Assembly: GCF_001570725.1 (NCBI RefSeq)
Contig: NZ_BCNV01000005.1
Coordinates: forward strand, 783,462 to 847,461
Direction: 5' to 3'
Length of the DNA stretch: 64,000 bases
DNA from: Paenibacillus amylolyticus
GTDB lineage: Bacteria > Bacillota > Bacilli > Paenibacillales > Paenibacillaceae
Below the pieces are notes generated by a model. The model saw nothing but the letters and a program-made list of their open reading frames with translations. It ran no database searches and was not told the DNA's origin. Positions 44,066-53,529 of this stretch are shown one piece after another (the stretch's first letter is position 1; the number at the start of each line of letters is the position of its first letter). The translations under genes and the position numbers were made by a program.

Positions 44066-45175
44066 TTGGGTTTAGCTAACATTGACAACAAGAGGCTCAA
44101 TAGACTAGATGAAATTGAAGTATTGCGGGGGATTGCAGCATCTGCAATCGTTCTTTACCACATGTGGGCCTTAGGTGGCTTCCAAGGTGTAATACCTCTG
44201 GTCGACCAAATATCTAATTATCTTGGGATAGGAGTACCACTATTTTTTGCAATTAGTGCATTTTCGTTATTATATGGGTACTCTACCAAGATTTTTGATG
44301 AACAAAATTTAAAAAAATTTTATGTTAGACGATATTTCCGCCTTGCGCCACTATTCTATGTAATGTTAGTAGTTTATCTTATAGAGGCATTTTATGTATG
44401 GGGAGCAAAATATAGCTTATCTAATATTATCTTAAATATGACTTTTATGTTCCAACTGGTACCTTCACAGCATCAGAGTATTGTTTGGGCAGGATGGTCT
44501 TTAGGAATTGAGTGGGTCTTCTATCTATGTTTTCCTTTGGTAGTATTAACTACAAGGTCGAAAAAGTTACTCATTACAGTGTTTGTTGCCTTTTTGATGA
44601 TTTCTGTAGGTTATTCCTCTTTAACTGCAGCGGTTGTTCAGGCAGATTCAAGTCTGGACTATATGAGTATAATGAAGCACTTTGTTTATTTTCTCTTGGG
44701 TGCTTTGGTTTTTATATGCCGACCTTATATAGAAATCATTAAAGCTAAATGCGCTTGGCTAAAAAATCTCGACATCATTATTCTTATTGCATCTGTTTCA
44801 CTGTTTGTTATCTTGGAAAGATATATTCCTAAAGACATTGTAAGCTGCTTGCTATTTTTTACTCTAATGAGCTCTGCCTACATCGGGTTTTCTAAACTAT
44901 TAAATAACCCTTTTACAAGACTATTAGGACGTACAAGCTACGGATTATATTTATTAAACCCTATTGCCATTGTGCTGCTTCAGCGTATGGGTTTGTATGA
45001 ATTTATAGGCTCATTAATGCCTAATTCAGCCATTTGGTTCCTGGTAAGCAGTGTGATTTCATTTCTAGTCATTGTGGTTGGTTCTGTTCTGGCGTACTAC
45101 CTCATTGAACAGCCTGGTATTCGTTTAGGGCAACGTTTGCTGGATTATAAGAAGAAAACGACAAGAGAAGGGTGA
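44066..45175 (+). CDS. Acyltransferase_3 family membrane O-acyltransferase
   Basis: I place the start at TTG 44066 (369 aa), which has GAGGTG six bases upstream; the open frame reaches back to TTG 44036. The protein has about ten membrane helices and the family N-terminus LDEIEVLRGIAASAIVLYHMW, whose His is the catalytic residue in OafA-type enzymes. The sequence FYVRRYFRLAPLFYVM is the second family motif. It probably O-acetylates the exported polysaccharide. It is followed directly by rfbA. Confidence 0.9.
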   Translation: MGLANIDNKRLNRLDEIEVLRGIAASAIVLYHMWALGGFQGVIPLVDQISNYLGIGVPLFFAISAFSLLYGYSTKIFDEQNLKKFYVRRYFRLAPLFYVMLVVYLIEAFYVWGAKYSLSNIILNMTFMFQLVPSQHQSIVWAGWSLGIEWVFYLCFPLVVLTTRSKKLLITVFVAFLMISVGYSSLTAAVVQADSSLDYMSIMKHFVYFLLGALVFICRPYIEIIKAKCAWLKNLDIIILIASVSLFVILERYIPKDIVSCLLFFTLMSSAYIGFSKLLNNPFTRLLGRTSYGLYLLNPIAIVLLQRMGLYEFIGSLMPNSAIWFLVSSVISFLVIVVGSVLAYYLIEQPGIRLGQRLLDYKKKTTREG

Positions 45176-45185
45176 AGTGGATTAT

Positions 45186-46064
45186 TTGAAAGGAATAATT
45201 TTAGCTGGTGGAAGTGGAACACGTCTATATCCTTTAACTAGATCAATTTCTAAGCAATTGATTCCGATCTATGACAAGCCAATGATATACTATCCTTTAT
45301 CTATATTGATGCTGGCTGGTATTCGGGAAATACTTATTATATCTACACCAGAGGACACACCACGATTCCAACAATTATTGGGAGATGGATCAGAGCTAGG
45401 AATTCAATTAACCTATGAAATCCAAAGCTCACCTAATGGAATTGCTGAAGCATTCATTATAGGAGAGTCGTTTATTGGCGATGACAGTGTTGCTCTTATA
45501 CTAGGGGATAACATCTTCTACGGACATGGTTTAACGAAATTGGTGAAGGAAGCCTCGGAGCGTTCTCATGGAGCAACTGTATTTGGCTATAATGTTAAAG
45601 ATCCAGAACGATTCGGAGTTGTAGAATTCAATAAGGAAGGAAAAGCAATATCCATTGAGGAAAAGCCGGAAAAACCCAAGTCATCATATGCAGTAACTGG
45701 TCTATATTTCTACGACAATAGAGTTATTGAATTTGCTAAAAAGATCGAACCTTCTCCACGCGGTGAGCTGGAAATTACTGATATCAATAATGCCTATTTA
45801 CAGGCCAATGAACTTAATGTGACCTTATTGGGTAGAGGATTTGCCTGGTTGGATACGGGAACACATGAATCTTTGCTTGAGGCCTCACAGTTTATTGAGA
45901 CCATTGAGAGACGGCAGAATCAAAAAGTAGCTTGTCTTGAAGAGATTGCATTCAGAAATGGATACATATCAACGGGACAATTACGTAAGCTTGCTGAACC
46001 GCTCAAAAAGAATGCATACGGACAATATCTATTGGATATTGTAAACCGAGCTATAGAGGAATAA
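45186..46064 (+). CDS. rfbA: Glucose-1-phosphate thymidylyltransferase (RfbA/RmlA)
   Basis: 292 aa from TTG 45186, which gives the standard N-terminus MKGIILAGGSGTRLYPLT. An in-frame GTG at 45177 two codons after the upstream stop is the alternative. Motifs: LGDNIFYGHG, EKPEKPKSSYAVTGLYFYD and GRGFAWLDTGTHESL. It makes dTDP-glucose, the first step to dTDP-L-rhamnose. The remaining pathway genes rfbC, rfbB and rfbD follow, interrupted by the LtaS-like gene. Confidence 0.96.
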   Translation: MKGIILAGGSGTRLYPLTRSISKQLIPIYDKPMIYYPLSILMLAGIREILIISTPEDTPRFQQLLGDGSELGIQLTYEIQSSPNGIAEAFIIGESFIGDDSVALILGDNIFYGHGLTKLVKEASERSHGATVFGYNVKDPERFGVVEFNKEGKAISIEEKPEKPKSSYAVTGLYFYDNRVIEFAKKIEPSPRGELEITDINNAYLQANELNVTLLGRGFAWLDTGTHESLLEASQFIETIERRQNQKVACLEEIAFRNGYISTGQLRKLAEPLKKNAYGQYLLDIVNRAIEE

Positions 46065-46118
46065 AGCGATCTAGGAAAGGTTGGAGAGAAGAGGAATCTG
46101 AAAGGATATTATTAAATA

Positions 46119-48797
46119 ATGAATTACATCAAACTTATTAGGATATACCTTAGTACAATTGTATGCTTAACAGGGGTCATGCTGGCTTCACCAGTTGACT
46201 CCTCAGCGAATTATATAGGTGCACTGGACAGCCCAGATGCGGAATCAGGTGTGTTTACGGATGAAATGTCCGTTTCTGGCTGGGCTTTTGATACAACCGG
46301 TGCAGGAATTTCACAAGTGAATATCTACATAGATGGACAAAAGCAGCCTGACGTTCAATATGGCTTGAGTCGGCCAGATCTTTTAGTTGCTTTCCCTGAT
46401 CATAAGTATGCAGGGACCAGTGGCTTCTCGGGAAGCTATTCAGTAAGCGACTTAACTATGGGTGAGCATACATTAGAAGTAAGAGTATTGAATTCTCTTG
46501 GAGAAGAGACTTCAGTTACTCAAGTACAGTTCTCTAACCAGTTGAACTTTCAAAGTGGAGTATTGCCGACTATTGTGAATAAAAACGGGAAAAAGAATCT
46601 TAATCTCTCTGGCTGGGTGTTCACAAGCAGGGATATCCATGAAGTTAAAGTATTTCTTGATGATAGCTTGATGGGGAATGCAAAATCGGGAATTCAACGT
46701 CGAGATGTTCAACAGGTTTTCCCTGATCAAAGCTATGCTGAATATAGTGGGTTTGATTACACGCTAAACATAGAAAATTTGGAGACTGGCTATCATACTC
46801 TAAAATTCATGTTTGTAACGGATCGAGGAGAAGAACTCTTATTCTATGAACATAATTTTGAGCAAAAGGCTAGTTTTTTTAAATATTATATAGGATCTAT
46901 TTTAGGGCTATTTCTGATAGCTTGGATAGTTATATTTATTAAATTCAGACAAAGAATTAAGGATAATGGTAAAGTTCAGTTAGGGATTGTTCTTAGCTTA
47001 AATATTTGGTTTGTTGCTAGTGTAGTTATGAAATCCTGGATGTTCTCACAAGCTATTGGTCACCAAACTTATATAATCAATATCTTGAGTACGGCAGCTG
47101 TGTTAGGGTTGATTCTTTTAATCGCTTCCTGGATAACGAATCGGTACCTCCGTTACTCAATCATTATATTTATAAATGTTTTGATGTCTTTTGTTATTTT
47201 CACAGATATTGTATACTTGCGCTATTTCAATGATGTAACATCTATTGTTATGTTAGATTATATTCAACAAACGACCAGTTTGGGCGATAGCATAAGAGAA
47301 TTGCTCAAGCTTGAAGACATTTTGTTTTTTATGGATCCTCTACTTGTAATAGGTGTGTTGTTCTTCATAAGTCACCCACCTACAAAGACAATTACAATAA
47401 ATACAAAACTGTTCAAATGGGTATGTGGTATTCTTGCTATCCTAATCCTTACCACTCATTTGACTAAAATCATACATGATGATACAAATATTTACAAACA
47501 AACCTTCTCCAATCAAGAGGTCGCTAGTCGGCTTGGAATTTTTAATTATCACCTTTATGATCTATATCAGTATGCTAATCTTCTTAGGAATAAACCATCA
47601 TTATCTACCTCTCAGAAATCAGAGATAAAGGATTGGTTTAAAGAACACAAAACGTACTATCCAGGGCAAACTTATTTTGGGACAGCCAAGGGGAAAAATG
47701 TAATCCTGCTACAGGAGGAATCTTTACAAGCTTTTGTAGTTGGACTAAAAGTTAATGGCCAAGAGATCACTCCGAACCTGAATAAGCTACTGCAAGAAGG
47801 TTATTACTTTGATAATTTTTATGATCAGACATATGGAGGCCGAACTTCAGACGGTGAATTAACGGCCTTAACATCACTTTATCCGCTTAGAGAAGGAACT
47901 ATAAATTTCAGATATCCGCATACTCAAGTCGACACTTTACCGAAAATCATGTTGGAGAACGGGTACAGCACATTTTCAGCTCATGCTTATAAAGGCTCAT
48001 TCTGGAATAGAAAAGCAGTCCATGAGAATTACGGCTTTGAAGTAACCAATTTCGAGGATAATTTTGAATTGAATGACTATGTGGGCTGGGGACTTTCAGA
48101 TAAAGAGTTCTTCAGACAGTCAGTCCATAAAATAACGGAGATCCAATCGCCATTCTTCGCATTTCTGATATCGCTAAGCAATCATCATCCGTATGATGTG
48201 GTTCCAGAAAGCGAGAAAGTACTGGAGCTAGGAGAATTGGATGGGACCCTGCTGGGGAATTATTTACACTCTGTTCACTATGCTGACAGCGCAATTGGTA
48301 TACTGGTTGAAGAACTAAAGGACGCACAGCTTTATGACAATACGATGATTGCTATATATGGTGATCATGACGCAGGAATTCCAGGGGAAGAAATTCTGGA
48401 TTTGGTGGGGTCCCCAGTACAGATTAATAAACTTGCTGATAAGATACCACTTATTCTGCATGTACCTAATAGTGATGTGATTGGAAAAAGTGAATTGAAT
48501 TCAGGTCATTTAGATATTACACCGACTCTTCTGCATTTACTAGGTATTGATCCAAAGGAGTATCTGTTTATGGGTTCCAATCTTTTCGGAGAAGAGCTTG
48601 AAGATCGTGTTGTTCCTGCGAGAGATGGAAGCTTTGTAACGGATGGTGTAGTATATAGTACGAATGTGTGTGCTAACCTAGCGGCTGGGCAAGCTACGGA
48701 CTCGAATGTATGTGCACCTTATCTCGACGAGATCAGTAAACTGTTTGAGATTTCAGATACTTTAATCAGAACAGACATTAAAATTAAATTGGAATAA
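46119..48797 (+). CDS. LTA-synthase-like membrane phosphotransferase with two N-terminal extracellular repeats
   Basis: 892 aa. After a signal sequence, two ~100-residue beta-rich repeats (about 30-135 and 145-245) each carry a SGW.F pattern, a (D/Q)VQ.V/YGLSRPDL-type segment and SGF. These resemble the Ig-like repeats of wall-associated hydrolases. Several membrane helices follow (~255-450), then the extracellular sulfatase-fold domain. LtaS hallmarks are seen: LLQEESLQAF with Glu533, nucleophile T576 in GGRTSDGELTAL, and IYGDHDAG. LtaS enzymes transfer phosphoglycerol from phosphatidylglycerol. Here it may decorate the locus polysaccharide. Ordinary LtaS lacks the N-terminal repeats and is ~620-650 aa. 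The ribosome site is weak. Confidence 0.85.
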   Translation: MNYIKLIRIYLSTIVCLTGVMLASPVDSSANYIGALDSPDAESGVFTDEMSVSGWAFDTTGAGISQVNIYIDGQKQPDVQYGLSRPDLLVAFPDHKYAGTSGFSGSYSVSDLTMGEHTLEVRVLNSLGEETSVTQVQFSNQLNFQSGVLPTIVNKNGKKNLNLSGWVFTSRDIHEVKVFLDDSLMGNAKSGIQRRDVQQVFPDQSYAEYSGFDYTLNIENLETGYHTLKFMFVTDRGEELLFYEHNFEQKASFFKYYIGSILGLFLIAWIVIFIKFRQRIKDNGKVQLGIVLSLNIWFVASVVMKSWMFSQAIGHQTYIINILSTAAVLGLILLIASWITNRYLRYSIIIFINVLMSFVIFTDIVYLRYFNDVTSIVMLDYIQQTTSLGDSIRELLKLEDILFFMDPLLVIGVLFFISHPPTKTITINTKLFKWVCGILAILILTTHLTKIIHDDTNIYKQTFSNQEVASRLGIFNYHLYDLYQYANLLRNKPSLSTSQKSEIKDWFKEHKTYYPGQTYFGTAKGKNVILLQEESLQAFVVGLKVNGQEITPNLNKLLQEGYYFDNFYDQTYGGRTSDGELTALTSLYPLREGTINFRYPHTQVDTLPKIMLENGYSTFSAHAYKGSFWNRKAVHENYGFEVTNFEDNFELNDYVGWGLSDKEFFRQSVHKITEIQSPFFAFLISLSNHHPYDVVPESEKVLELGELDGTLLGNYLHSVHYADSAIGILVEELKDAQLYDNTMIAIYGDHDAGIPGEEILDLVGSPVQINKLADKIPLILHVPNSDVIGKSELNSGHLDITPTLLHLLGIDPKEYLFMGSNLFGEELEDRVVPARDGSFVTDGVVYSTNVCANLAAGQATDSNVCAPYLDEISKLFEISDTLIRTDIKIKLE

Positions 48798-48860
48798 TTG
48801 TAGTTAATCTGTGCAGTGTTTAATCGTTTGTGTAGGGATATAGACTAAGGAGGAATTCAA

Positions 48861-49409
48861 GTGAAGGTTACCGCTCTAAAACTTGAAGGTGCAAAAATTC
48901 TTGAGCCAAAGGTTCATGGAGATCATCGTGGTTTTTTCATGGAGAGCTACAATGATCAGATTATGAAGGATAACGGCGTAAATTATTCATTTATACAAGA
49001 CAATCAATCTTTATCTGTGGAAACTGGTGTAATTAGAGGCTTGCATTACCAACTCAACCCCAAAGCTCAAACCAAGCTTATTCGTGTACTATCAGGTGCA
49101 ATCTACGATGTCATTGTAGATGTGCGCAAAAGCTCTCCAACGTTCGGTCAATGGGTAGGGGTAATCTTAAGTGAGCATAATCAACGGCAGCTACTTGTTC
49201 CTAAGGGATTTGCGCATGGCTTCTGTACACTTGTCCCTAACACACAGGTATTATATAAGGTGGATGAATACTATTCCCCAGAGAACGATCGAGGAATTCT
49301 GTGGAATGATCCGTCACTTGGAATTGATTGGCCGACTTCAAACCCAATCCTTTCCGATAAGGATCAAAGACATCCATTATTGGCGGATGCTGAGCTGAAT
49401 TTTGATTAG
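48861..49409 (+). CDS. rfbC: dTDP-4-dehydrorhamnose 3,5-epimerase
   Basis: 182 aa, the usual length. The RmlC cupin has HGDHRGFFMESYN, QDNQSLS and the catalytic-His region GVIRGLHYQ. VPKGFAHGFCTL and YKVDEYYSPENDRGI are further family motifs. GTG 48861 has an excellent AAGGAGGA ribosome site. It acts after RfbB. The 117-bp gap to rfbB holds no clear promoter. Confidence 0.97.
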   Translation: MKVTALKLEGAKILEPKVHGDHRGFFMESYNDQIMKDNGVNYSFIQDNQSLSVETGVIRGLHYQLNPKAQTKLIRVLSGAIYDVIVDVRKSSPTFGQWVGVILSEHNQRQLLVPKGFAHGFCTLVPNTQVLYKVDEYYSPENDRGILWNDPSLGIDWPTSNPILSDKDQRHPLLADAELNFD

Positions 49410-49526
49410 ACATAGTGACTCTTTGTACACATTAAATCGATAAATAATCCGCTTATGTGTGCGCCTTATTCGCATACGAGACATACTATAAGTGTATATA
49501 TCAAAGAGTTATTTTAGGAGGGCTTT

Positions 49527-50549
49527 ATGAAACTTCTCGTCACCGGCGGCGCCGGCTTTATCGGCAGTAACTTTGTTATGTATATGCTCCAGCAGCATCC
49601 AGATTATAAGATTATCAATATAGATGCGCTTACCTACGCGGGAAATCTGGAGAATTTGAAATCCATCGAGCAAAATCCCAATCATACTTTCGTAAAGGCT
49701 GATATTACGGATGTCCATGCCATTGATCAACTGATGCAGCAAGGGATTGATGTAGTTGTCAACTTTGCCGCTGAATCACATGTAGACCGGAGTATTTTGG
49801 AACCTGAGGTATTTGTGAAGACCAATGTACTGGGAACTCAGGTGTTGCTAGATGCTGCTAAGAAGTATGGTATAACCAAATTTGTGCAGGTATCCACCGA
49901 TGAAGTGTACGGCTCACTGGGAGAGACAGGACTCTTCACTGAAGAGACACCTTTGCAGCCAAACAGTCCTTACTCCGCATCGAAGGCCGGCGGGGACTTG
50001 CTCGTGCGTGCCTATCATGAGACCTTTGGCTTACCTGTGAACATCACACGCTGCTCCAACAATTATGGTCCTTATCAATTCCCGGAGAAACTGATCCCAC
50101 TTATGATTTCACGTGCGTTGAATGATGAGGCTCTGCCAGTCTACGGTGACGGATTGAACATTCGGGATTGGCTATATGTAGAGGACCACTGCAGCGCAAT
50201 TGATCTGGTTATCCATAAGGGGCGTAATGGTGAGGTATACAATATTGGTGGCAATAACGAGCGAACTAACGTGCACATTGTGAAAACCATTCTGGAGCAA
50301 CTCGGTAAGCCAGAATCCCTTATCAAATACGTACAGGATCGGCTTGGACATGACCGCAGATACGGCATCGACCCGACAAAAACGATGTCCGAACTCGGCT
50401 GGAAGCCAAAGTATACATTTGAAACTGGTATCAAAGAAACTATTCAATGGTATCTGGATAACAAGGAATGGTGGACCCGTATTCAGTCCGGGGTGTATCA
50501 ACAGTACTATGCCAAGCAATACGGATCTCGATTGGGAGACGATAAGTAA
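49527..50549 (+). CDS. rfbB: dTDP-glucose 4,6-dehydratase
   Basis: 340 aa extended SDR. NAD-binding GGAGFIGSNFV is at the N-terminus, with HVDRSI, STDEVYGSL, and the catalytic YSASKAGGD. NNYGPYQFPEKLIPLM and RDWLYVEDHC are typical RmlB. AGGAGG is at good spacing. From this gene onward the DNA is visibly more GC-rich than the upstream genes, suggesting that rfbB and rfbD belong to the host core and the 33-49 kb part is more recently acquired. It overlaps rfbD by 1 bp. Confidence 0.98.
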   Translation: MKLLVTGGAGFIGSNFVMYMLQQHPDYKIINIDALTYAGNLENLKSIEQNPNHTFVKADITDVHAIDQLMQQGIDVVVNFAAESHVDRSILEPEVFVKTNVLGTQVLLDAAKKYGITKFVQVSTDEVYGSLGETGLFTEETPLQPNSPYSASKAGGDLLVRAYHETFGLPVNITRCSNNYGPYQFPEKLIPLMISRALNDEALPVYGDGLNIRDWLYVEDHCSAIDLVIHKGRNGEVYNIGGNNERTNVHIVKTILEQLGKPESLIKYVQDRLGHDRRYGIDPTKTMSELGWKPKYTFETGIKETIQWYLDNKEWWTRIQSGVYQQYYAKQYGSRLGDDK

Positions 50550-51418
50550 TGAAGGTATTGGTTACGGGTTCAAACGGACAATTGGGACGTGATGTCGTTC
50601 TTCTTTTGGAGAATGAGGGACATTCTGTTCTTGCTTGTGATCGGGATCAAATGAATATTACCAATCAGGCACAGTGTAATGAAGTAGTCTCGTCATTTCA
50701 TCCTGAAGTGGTCATTCATTGTGCAGCATATACGGCGGTAGATGCTGCAGAGACCGATATCGATGGTGCGTATAAGGTGAATGCTGTGGGAACGCGCAAT
50801 GTTGCTGTAGCGGCAGAAAAAACTGGAGCCAAGCTTATCTATATTAGTACCGACTATGTATTTGATGGTAAATCGGTAGATCCTTATCAAGAATACGATG
50901 ACACGAATCCGCAAAGCGAATACGGCAAATCCAAGCGTGCCGGAGAGTGGCTGGTACAATCTTTGTCCTCCAAATGGTTCGTTGTACGAACGTCTTGGGT
51001 TTACGGACTTCACGGAAATAATTTTGTCAAAACGATGTTGAAGCTGGGCCAGGAAAAACCAAAATTGCAGGTTGTCCATGATCAAAAAGGATCGCCTACG
51101 TATACTTTAGATTTGGCGGGATTCCTTATGGAACTCATGACTACAGAAATGTATGGAATATATCATGCCTCTAATAGTGGTACCTGTACATGGTATGAAT
51201 TTACTCAGGCTATATTTGAGGAGGCTCAAACCACTGGAGGGGTATCCATTCAAGCAAAATTGGAACCTTGCACAACCGAACAGTTCCCCAGACCGGCTCC
51301 TAGGCCCGTCAATTCAGTTATGGACCACATGTCCATTCGGACAAATGGCTTGACGGATCTCCGCCCATGGCGGGACGGACTAAAAGATTTTATTTTTTCC
51401 TTGTCAGAAACTAAATAA
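50549..51418 (+). CDS. rfbD: dTDP-4-dehydrorhamnose reductase
   Basis: 289 aa. The N-terminus VTGSNGQLGRDVV binds the cofactor. CAAYTAVDAAETD, STDYVFDG, YGKSKRAGEW and RTSWVYG are RmlD motifs. It catalyses the last step to dTDP-L-rhamnose. It starts in a TAATG overlap with rfbB, so the two are coupled. A weak terminator follows. Confidence 0.97.
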   Translation: MKVLVTGSNGQLGRDVVLLLENEGHSVLACDRDQMNITNQAQCNEVVSSFHPEVVIHCAAYTAVDAAETDIDGAYKVNAVGTRNVAVAAEKTGAKLIYISTDYVFDGKSVDPYQEYDDTNPQSEYGKSKRAGEWLVQSLSSKWFVVRTSWVYGLHGNNFVKTMLKLGQEKPKLQVVHDQKGSPTYTLDLAGFLMELMTTEMYGIYHASNSGTCTWYEFTQAIFEEAQTTGGVSIQAKLEPCTTEQFPRPAPRPVNSVMDHMSIRTNGLTDLRPWRDGLKDFIFSLSETK

Positions 51419-51436
51419 TTATAACGTCCTATTAGG

Positions 51437-51471
51437 TAACTCTCGCTCTGGTATTTCTGGGCGGGAGTTTT
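51437..51471 (+). terminator. Probable terminator after rfbD
   Basis: AACTCTCGC pairs with GCGGGAGTT (9 bp, one G-U), followed by TTTTCG. The U-tract is short. Confidence 0.5.
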
Positions 51472-51475
51472 CGTA

Positions 51476-51481
51476 TATAAT
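51476..51481 (+). promoter_or_regulatory. Candidate -10 box before the GT2 gene
   Basis: A perfect TATAAT lies 28 bp before the next gene's start. The best -35 (TTTCTG at 16-bp spacing) is weak, so only the -10 is convincing. Confidence 0.35.
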
Positions 51482-51509
51482 GAAGAAAAGTTAATTTTTG
51501 AGGTGAAAC

Positions 51510-52448
51510 GTGAACGAACCTAAAGTATGTGTCATGCTTTCTACATATAACGGAGCAAAGTATATTGATGAACAACTCGAAAGCCTTCTTGCACAGAGTC
51601 AGGTAGATCTCCACATTGATATCAGGGACGATGGTTCTTCCGATGAAACTGTCCAGAAGATTCGTGGGTATGCCAAGGCATATCCGGACCAGATTCGTAT
51701 GATTGAAGGGGAAAATTTAGGTGTAATCGGGAGCTTTTTTGAATTAATGAGTCTAATGCAACCAATATACGACTTTTACGCATTCTGTGATCAGGATGAT
51801 GTGTGGCTACCGCATAAACTGAGTAGAGCTGTAGAGAAATTGCAATCCAGACCATCGGGCGTGCCATTGATGTATTGTTCTTCTACACAGATGGTAGATC
51901 AGAATTTGAATCATCTGAACGTATGGCCGCATCTGCCTTCAAAGCCGCTCAGCATGTATAATGCTCTGGTAGAAAACTGTTGTGTTGGTTGTACCATGGT
52001 CTTGAACCCAGTCACATTCGAGCAGATCAGGGCGAATGCCCCGTCTGATCTAACCTACATCATTATGCATGATTGGTGGATATATCTTTTTGTTAGCACC
52101 TTTGGTGAAGTGATATTTGATGAAAAGCCAACTATTTTGTATCGGCAACATCAAGGGAATGCTCTTGGCGGGAGCAATGATAAATGGTTTATAAAATGGA
52201 AGAATAGGTGGGACCGTTTCGTGAATGGAAAGAATCATTCAATTTTGAGTAAACAAGCGAGATTGTTCTTGGAAATCTATAGGGATAAGTTATCTACTCA
52301 GCAGCAAAAGAACTTGCAACATTTTCTAAACCAACTGGATTGCAGTGCAGTTAAAAGAATTGGTTATGCGGTAAAAATGCCTTTTTACCGTCAGGCATTT
52401 TTAGATGACGTTGTTCTTAAGCTTATATACGTGTTGAGGAAAATATAA
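51510..52448 (+). CDS. Glycosyltransferase family 2 protein, rhamnosyltransferase-like
   Basis: 312 aa from GTG 51510 (AGGTGA just upstream). The GT-A fold has MLSTYNGAKYIDEQLESLLA, DDGSSDET and the DXD-like FCDQDDVWLP. CVGCTMVLN and a late basic segment fit GT2 enzymes such as RfbF/RgpB-like rhamnosyltransferases. Following rfbD, it probably adds rhamnose to the glycan. The exact acceptor is unknown. Confidence 0.88.
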   Translation: MNEPKVCVMLSTYNGAKYIDEQLESLLAQSQVDLHIDIRDDGSSDETVQKIRGYAKAYPDQIRMIEGENLGVIGSFFELMSLMQPIYDFYAFCDQDDVWLPHKLSRAVEKLQSRPSGVPLMYCSSTQMVDQNLNHLNVWPHLPSKPLSMYNALVENCCVGCTMVLNPVTFEQIRANAPSDLTYIIMHDWWIYLFVSTFGEVIFDEKPTILYRQHQGNALGGSNDKWFIKWKNRWDRFVNGKNHSILSKQARLFLEIYRDKLSTQQQKNLQHFLNQLDCSAVKRIGYAVKMPFYRQAFLDDVVLKLIYVLRKI

Positions 52449-52489
52449 ATCGAGATATTGCCTTGGATTCCACTCATCCGCCCATAATA

Positions 52490-52498
52490 TGCTATACT
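52490..52498 (+). promoter_or_regulatory. Extended -10 promoter upstream of the second GT2 gene
   Basis: TGCTATACT is an extended -10 element (TGn plus a 5/6 hexamer) 41 bp before the ATG. It suggests a separate transcript for the GT2 and initiating-transferase genes. Confidence 0.5.
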
Positions 52499-52539
52499 TT
52501 CAATAGATAAACATAGAAATAACGTCAGGAGTTTTTAAA

Positions 52540-53529
52540 ATGCTTCAATCAACAGATACTCCTTTACGGGAGGCATCGAAAATGAATAATACGTACCTCC
52601 TTGACGTCAGCATCATCATCGTCAACTTCAATACGCGCCAGCTAACATTGGACTGTCTGGCATCGATGTATGCATCCCAAACCTCTTACAAATACGAAGT
52701 TATTGTTATAGACAATGCGTCTCATGATGGTTCGGTGGAAGCGATTCGTGAGGTGTACCCGGACGTCCAACTTATAGCTAATCAAAACAACACAGGTTTC
52801 GCCGTAGCCAATAATCAAGGAATGGAATTAGCCAAAGGACGCTATATTCTCCTCCTCAATTCTGACACGGTTGTCCAGCCTGATACACTCCACACCATGA
52901 TCTACTTCATGGATCGCCATCCTGAGATGGGAGCATCTGGCTGCAAAGTGATTCTTCCTGATGGCTCCTTGGATAAGGCTTGTAAGCGTGGATTTCCTAC
53001 TCCGTCAGCGTCATTTTATTACGCATTCGGTATTTCTCGTCTTTTCCCTGATCGGCCGAAGTTTAATCAATATCAACTGGGACATTTAAGCCCGGATGAT
53101 GAATATCCGGTAGACTGTCTTGTTGGTGCGTTCATGCTAGTGCGGCGTGAGACGATTGACCAGGTTGGCGGGTTGGATGAGACGTTCTTTATGTATGGAG
53201 AAGATATTGACTGGTGTTATCGCATCAAAGAAGCGGGATGGGGCATTTTTTATTATCCGCGTACATATATTGTGCACTACAAGGGCGGCAGTGCTCGTCG
53301 TAAACCTTTGAAAATAACGTATGAGTTTCATAGAGCGATGTGGGTGTTCCACCGTAAACACTACGCGAAGAAGTACAATCTACTCACGAATGCAGCTGTG
53401 TGGATGGGGATTTCACTCAAGTTTACGTTATCTTTATTACGCAGCAAGTTGTCTCCTCCTTCCCGTCAAGTGCGGACTGAAACCCGCCTGAGAGCGGAGA
53501 ATGAAGCATCTTCCGAGGTGAACCCATGA
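52540..53529 (+). CDS. Glycosyltransferase family 2 protein
   Basis: 329 aa. The GT-A domain has VSIIIVNFNTRQLTLDCLAS, VIDNASHDGSVEAI, ILLLNSDTVVQPD and GAFMLVRRETIDQVGGLDE (conserved acceptor region), then YGEDIDWCYR. This is the common WcaA/RfbN-like family that often transfers rhamnose. AGGAG lies eight bases before the ATG; a second ATG at 52582 would trim the N-terminus. Its stop overlaps the start of the initiating transferase (ATGA), so the two are coupled. Confidence 0.92.
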   Translation: MLQSTDTPLREASKMNNTYLLDVSIIIVNFNTRQLTLDCLASMYASQTSYKYEVIVIDNASHDGSVEAIREVYPDVQLIANQNNTGFAVANNQGMELAKGRYILLLNSDTVVQPDTLHTMIYFMDRHPEMGASGCKVILPDGSLDKACKRGFPTPSASFYYAFGISRLFPDRPKFNQYQLGHLSPDDEYPVDCLVGAFMLVRRETIDQVGGLDETFFMYGEDIDWCYRIKEAGWGIFYYPRTYIVHYKGGSARRKPLKITYEFHRAMWVFHRKHYAKKYNLLTNAAVWMGISLKFTLSLLRSKLSPPSRQVRTETRLRAENEASSEVNP

